Shown here: piece by piece, positions 4,911-5,873 of the stretch | Layout: the number at the start of each line of letters is the position of its first letter | Position numbering within the stretch: the stretch's first letter is position 1 | Assembly (NCBI GenBank): GCA_900762125.1 | Contig: CAAFFL010000157.1 | Span: forward strand, 1-5,873 | Direction: 5' to 3' | DNA: 5,873 bases | Origin: an uncultured Prevotella sp. | GTDB taxonomy: Bacteria; Bacteroidota; Bacteroidia; Bacteroidales; Bacteroidaceae | Translations under genes and position numbers: made by a program | The notes under the pieces: generated by a model | What the model saw: the letters and a program-made list of their open reading frames with translations, nothing else | Databases searched by the model: none | What the model was told of the DNA's origin: nothing

Positions 4911-5873
4911 ATGGAAAAGAACGTCATCAAGGTTTACCCCATCACATGGAAACTACTGGCCTTTGCCCTTATCGGTCTGCTGTTCGTGGCGGGCGGTGGA
5001 TGGGTGCTGCTGACGGGCGCGGACATGTTCTACCGGGTCTTCGGCGGCATCATCTTGGTCGCAGGACTACTTGTCACCGTACAGCTCCTCATCCGCTTCC
5101 TGCGGGAGGTGCTCATCCTCATCGATGTGAAGCCATCCTATCAGCCAAACGTTGACGCCACGGACATCGCCAATAGCAGCCTCGAGGAGACCTTCGCCGG
5201 ACGGGGCTACTCCATCGCCCCCGGCATGCTGAAGATCTCGAAGCTTCATCTGAAGAATCTCCTCAACCAATACTGGAAGACGGCGACAAGCATCATCCTT
5301 TGCTTCTTGTTCTCTGCACAAGTCTTTGCGCAGACAGGGAAGACATGGGAGGAGCAATATGAGCAGATGAGCCAACTGGAGGATGCGGAGTCGCATAGTT
5401 GGGAGGAGAACTACGAAGAGCTCAGTGAGCTGGCAGCCAATCCATTAGACATCAATACGTGTACGCGGGAGGACCTTGAGCGCCTCCCGTTTTTGTCATC
5501 GCAGCAGGTGATGGACATCCTTGAATACCGTGACCACGCCCGCCGCATACAGACCACTGCTGAGCTGATGCTCATCCCGTCCATCGACTGGGATGTGCGC
5601 CAACTGCTCAGCCACTTCATCACCGTCCGACCGGAGCGGAAGGACGACCGCTTCCCTACCCTATCTTCCATTGGCCGCTATGGCAAGCATGAATTCGTCG
5701 CCATGCTGAACATCCCATGCTACGAGCGTGAGGGCGACCGCGATGGATATCTGGGATACCAGTATAAGCACTGGCTGCGCTACACCTTTACCTACGGACA
5801 ACGCATCAAGGCGGGCATCGTTGCCTCGCAGGATGCCGGTGAGCCGTTCTTCGCGGGGAAGAACCGTGCGGGC
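4911..5873 (+). CDS. Membrane module fused in frame to a secreted helix-hairpin-helix protein (3' truncated)
   Basis: The frame from ATG 4911 stays open for 321 codons to the window edge. Residues 1-75 form a small membrane module with hydrophobic segments at about 15-35 and 43-64 and basic residues in the predicted cytoplasmic parts; it faintly resembles the start of STM3941-type membrane proteins. Residues 76-105 are a linker. Residues 106-140 (from ATG 5226) look like a complete Sec signal peptide, with a basic start, hydrophobic 124-139 and likely signal peptidase I site VFA-Q after A140. Next come an acidic, repetitive stretch with WEEQYEQMSQLEDAE and WEENYEELSELA, and a ComEA-like helix-hairpin-helix at about 177-239 (LDINTCTREDLERLPFLS). 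Aromatic-rich alternating sequence from about 250 fits the start of a beta-barrel, as in large Bacteroidota helix-hairpin-helix envelope proteins. The true start is either 4911 (fusion) or 5226 (separate gene, with the upstream part a remnant). No promoter is evident in the 49-nt gap after the methyltransferase, so co-transcription is likely. Confidence 0.75.
   Translation, partial: MEKNVIKVYPITWKLLAFALIGLLFVAGGGWVLLTGADMFYRVFGGIILVAGLLVTVQLLIRFLREVLILIDVKPSYQPNVDATDIANSSLEETFAGRGYSIAPGMLKISKLHLKNLLNQYWKTATSIILCFLFSAQVFAQTGKTWEEQYEQMSQLEDAESHSWEENYEELSELAANPLDINTCTREDLERLPFLSSQQVMDILEYRDHARRIQTTAELMLIPSIDWDVRQLLSHFITVRPERKDDRFPTLSSIGRYGKHEFVAMLNIPCYEREGDRDGYLGYQYKHWLRYTFTYGQRIKAGIVASQDAGEPFFAGKNRAG
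5226..5330 (+). other. Internal signal peptide and alternative start of the helix-hairpin-helix protein
   Basis: ATG 5226 begins a 35-residue segment with the layout of a secretion signal: lysine-rich n-region (MLKISKLHLK), hydrophobic core SIILCFLFSAQVF, and a small-residue cleavage site before QTGKTW. It lies 105 codons inside the open frame starting at 4911. A helix-hairpin-helix envelope protein of this type would normally start here. No Shine-Dalgarno-like sequence stands just before it (GCCCCCGGC), and the preceding 90 nt keep coding-like G/C third positions, so the sequence does not settle which start is used. Confidence 0.6.

Noticed and set aside
4946..5155. Plus-strand 69-codon open frame inside the last gene
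   Set aside because: An out-of-frame shadow; the frame from 4911 has coherent membrane segments, while this one is Arg/His/Gly-rich with no features.
4911..5226. A frameshift, rather than an in-frame join, between the membrane module and the helix-hairpin-helix protein
   Set aside because: The alternative frames hit stops around 5127-5160, and only the 4911 frame keeps coding-like composition through the junction, so no frameshift is needed.

Overview
The window looks like chromosomal DNA from a GC-rich member of the Bacteroidota, most likely Prevotella or a close relative. Three lines of evidence point there. The intergenic regions carry the Bacteroidota sigma factor -7 motif TAnnTTTG (TACCTTTG, TAACTTTG, TATCTTTG). 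The ribosome binding sites are mostly not Shine-Dalgarno-like. The proteins (C1 peptidase lipoprotein, short U32 protein, helix-hairpin-helix envelope protein) resemble families I associate with that phylum. No mobile element, CRISPR array, rRNA or tRNA gene is visible; this is mostly a housekeeping neighbourhood.

Layout. Positions 1-48 hold the last codons of a plus-strand gene. Positions 49-231 are non-coding and contain hairpins, including a strong terminator (127-171) that faces the convergent minus-strand gene. Positions 232-2429 hold two minus-strand genes: trpS (tryptophanyl-tRNA synthetase), and upstream of it a papain-like (C1) cysteine peptidase with a lipoprotein signal. Each has its own TAnnTTTG box. 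Positions 2430-2532 are a divergent promoter region with a heptanucleotide repeat; both outward promoters lie so close to the start codons that the mRNAs should be leaderless or nearly so.

Positions 2533-5873 hold a plus-strand run of four genes: a U32 'peptidase' of the RNA-hydroxylase type with an Fe-S cysteine set, sufE (sulfur acceptor for Fe-S assembly) only 4 nt later, a SpoU/TrmH RNA 2'-O-methyltransferase, and an open frame that runs off the right edge. The first three combine RNA modification with Fe-S supply. A 24-bp tandem repeat with a perfect 9-bp hairpin separates sufE from the methyltransferase gene.

The most unusual item is the last open frame (4911 to the edge). It reads without a stop from a short two-helix membrane module into what looks like a complete start of a secreted helix-hairpin-helix protein, including that protein's own candidate start codon and signal peptide. 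It may be a gene fusion, a remnant of a truncated membrane-protein gene, or an assembly chimera. I see no wholly new system; the best leads are this fusion, the leaderless divergent promoter, and the repeat/hairpin at the sufE-methyltransferase junction.
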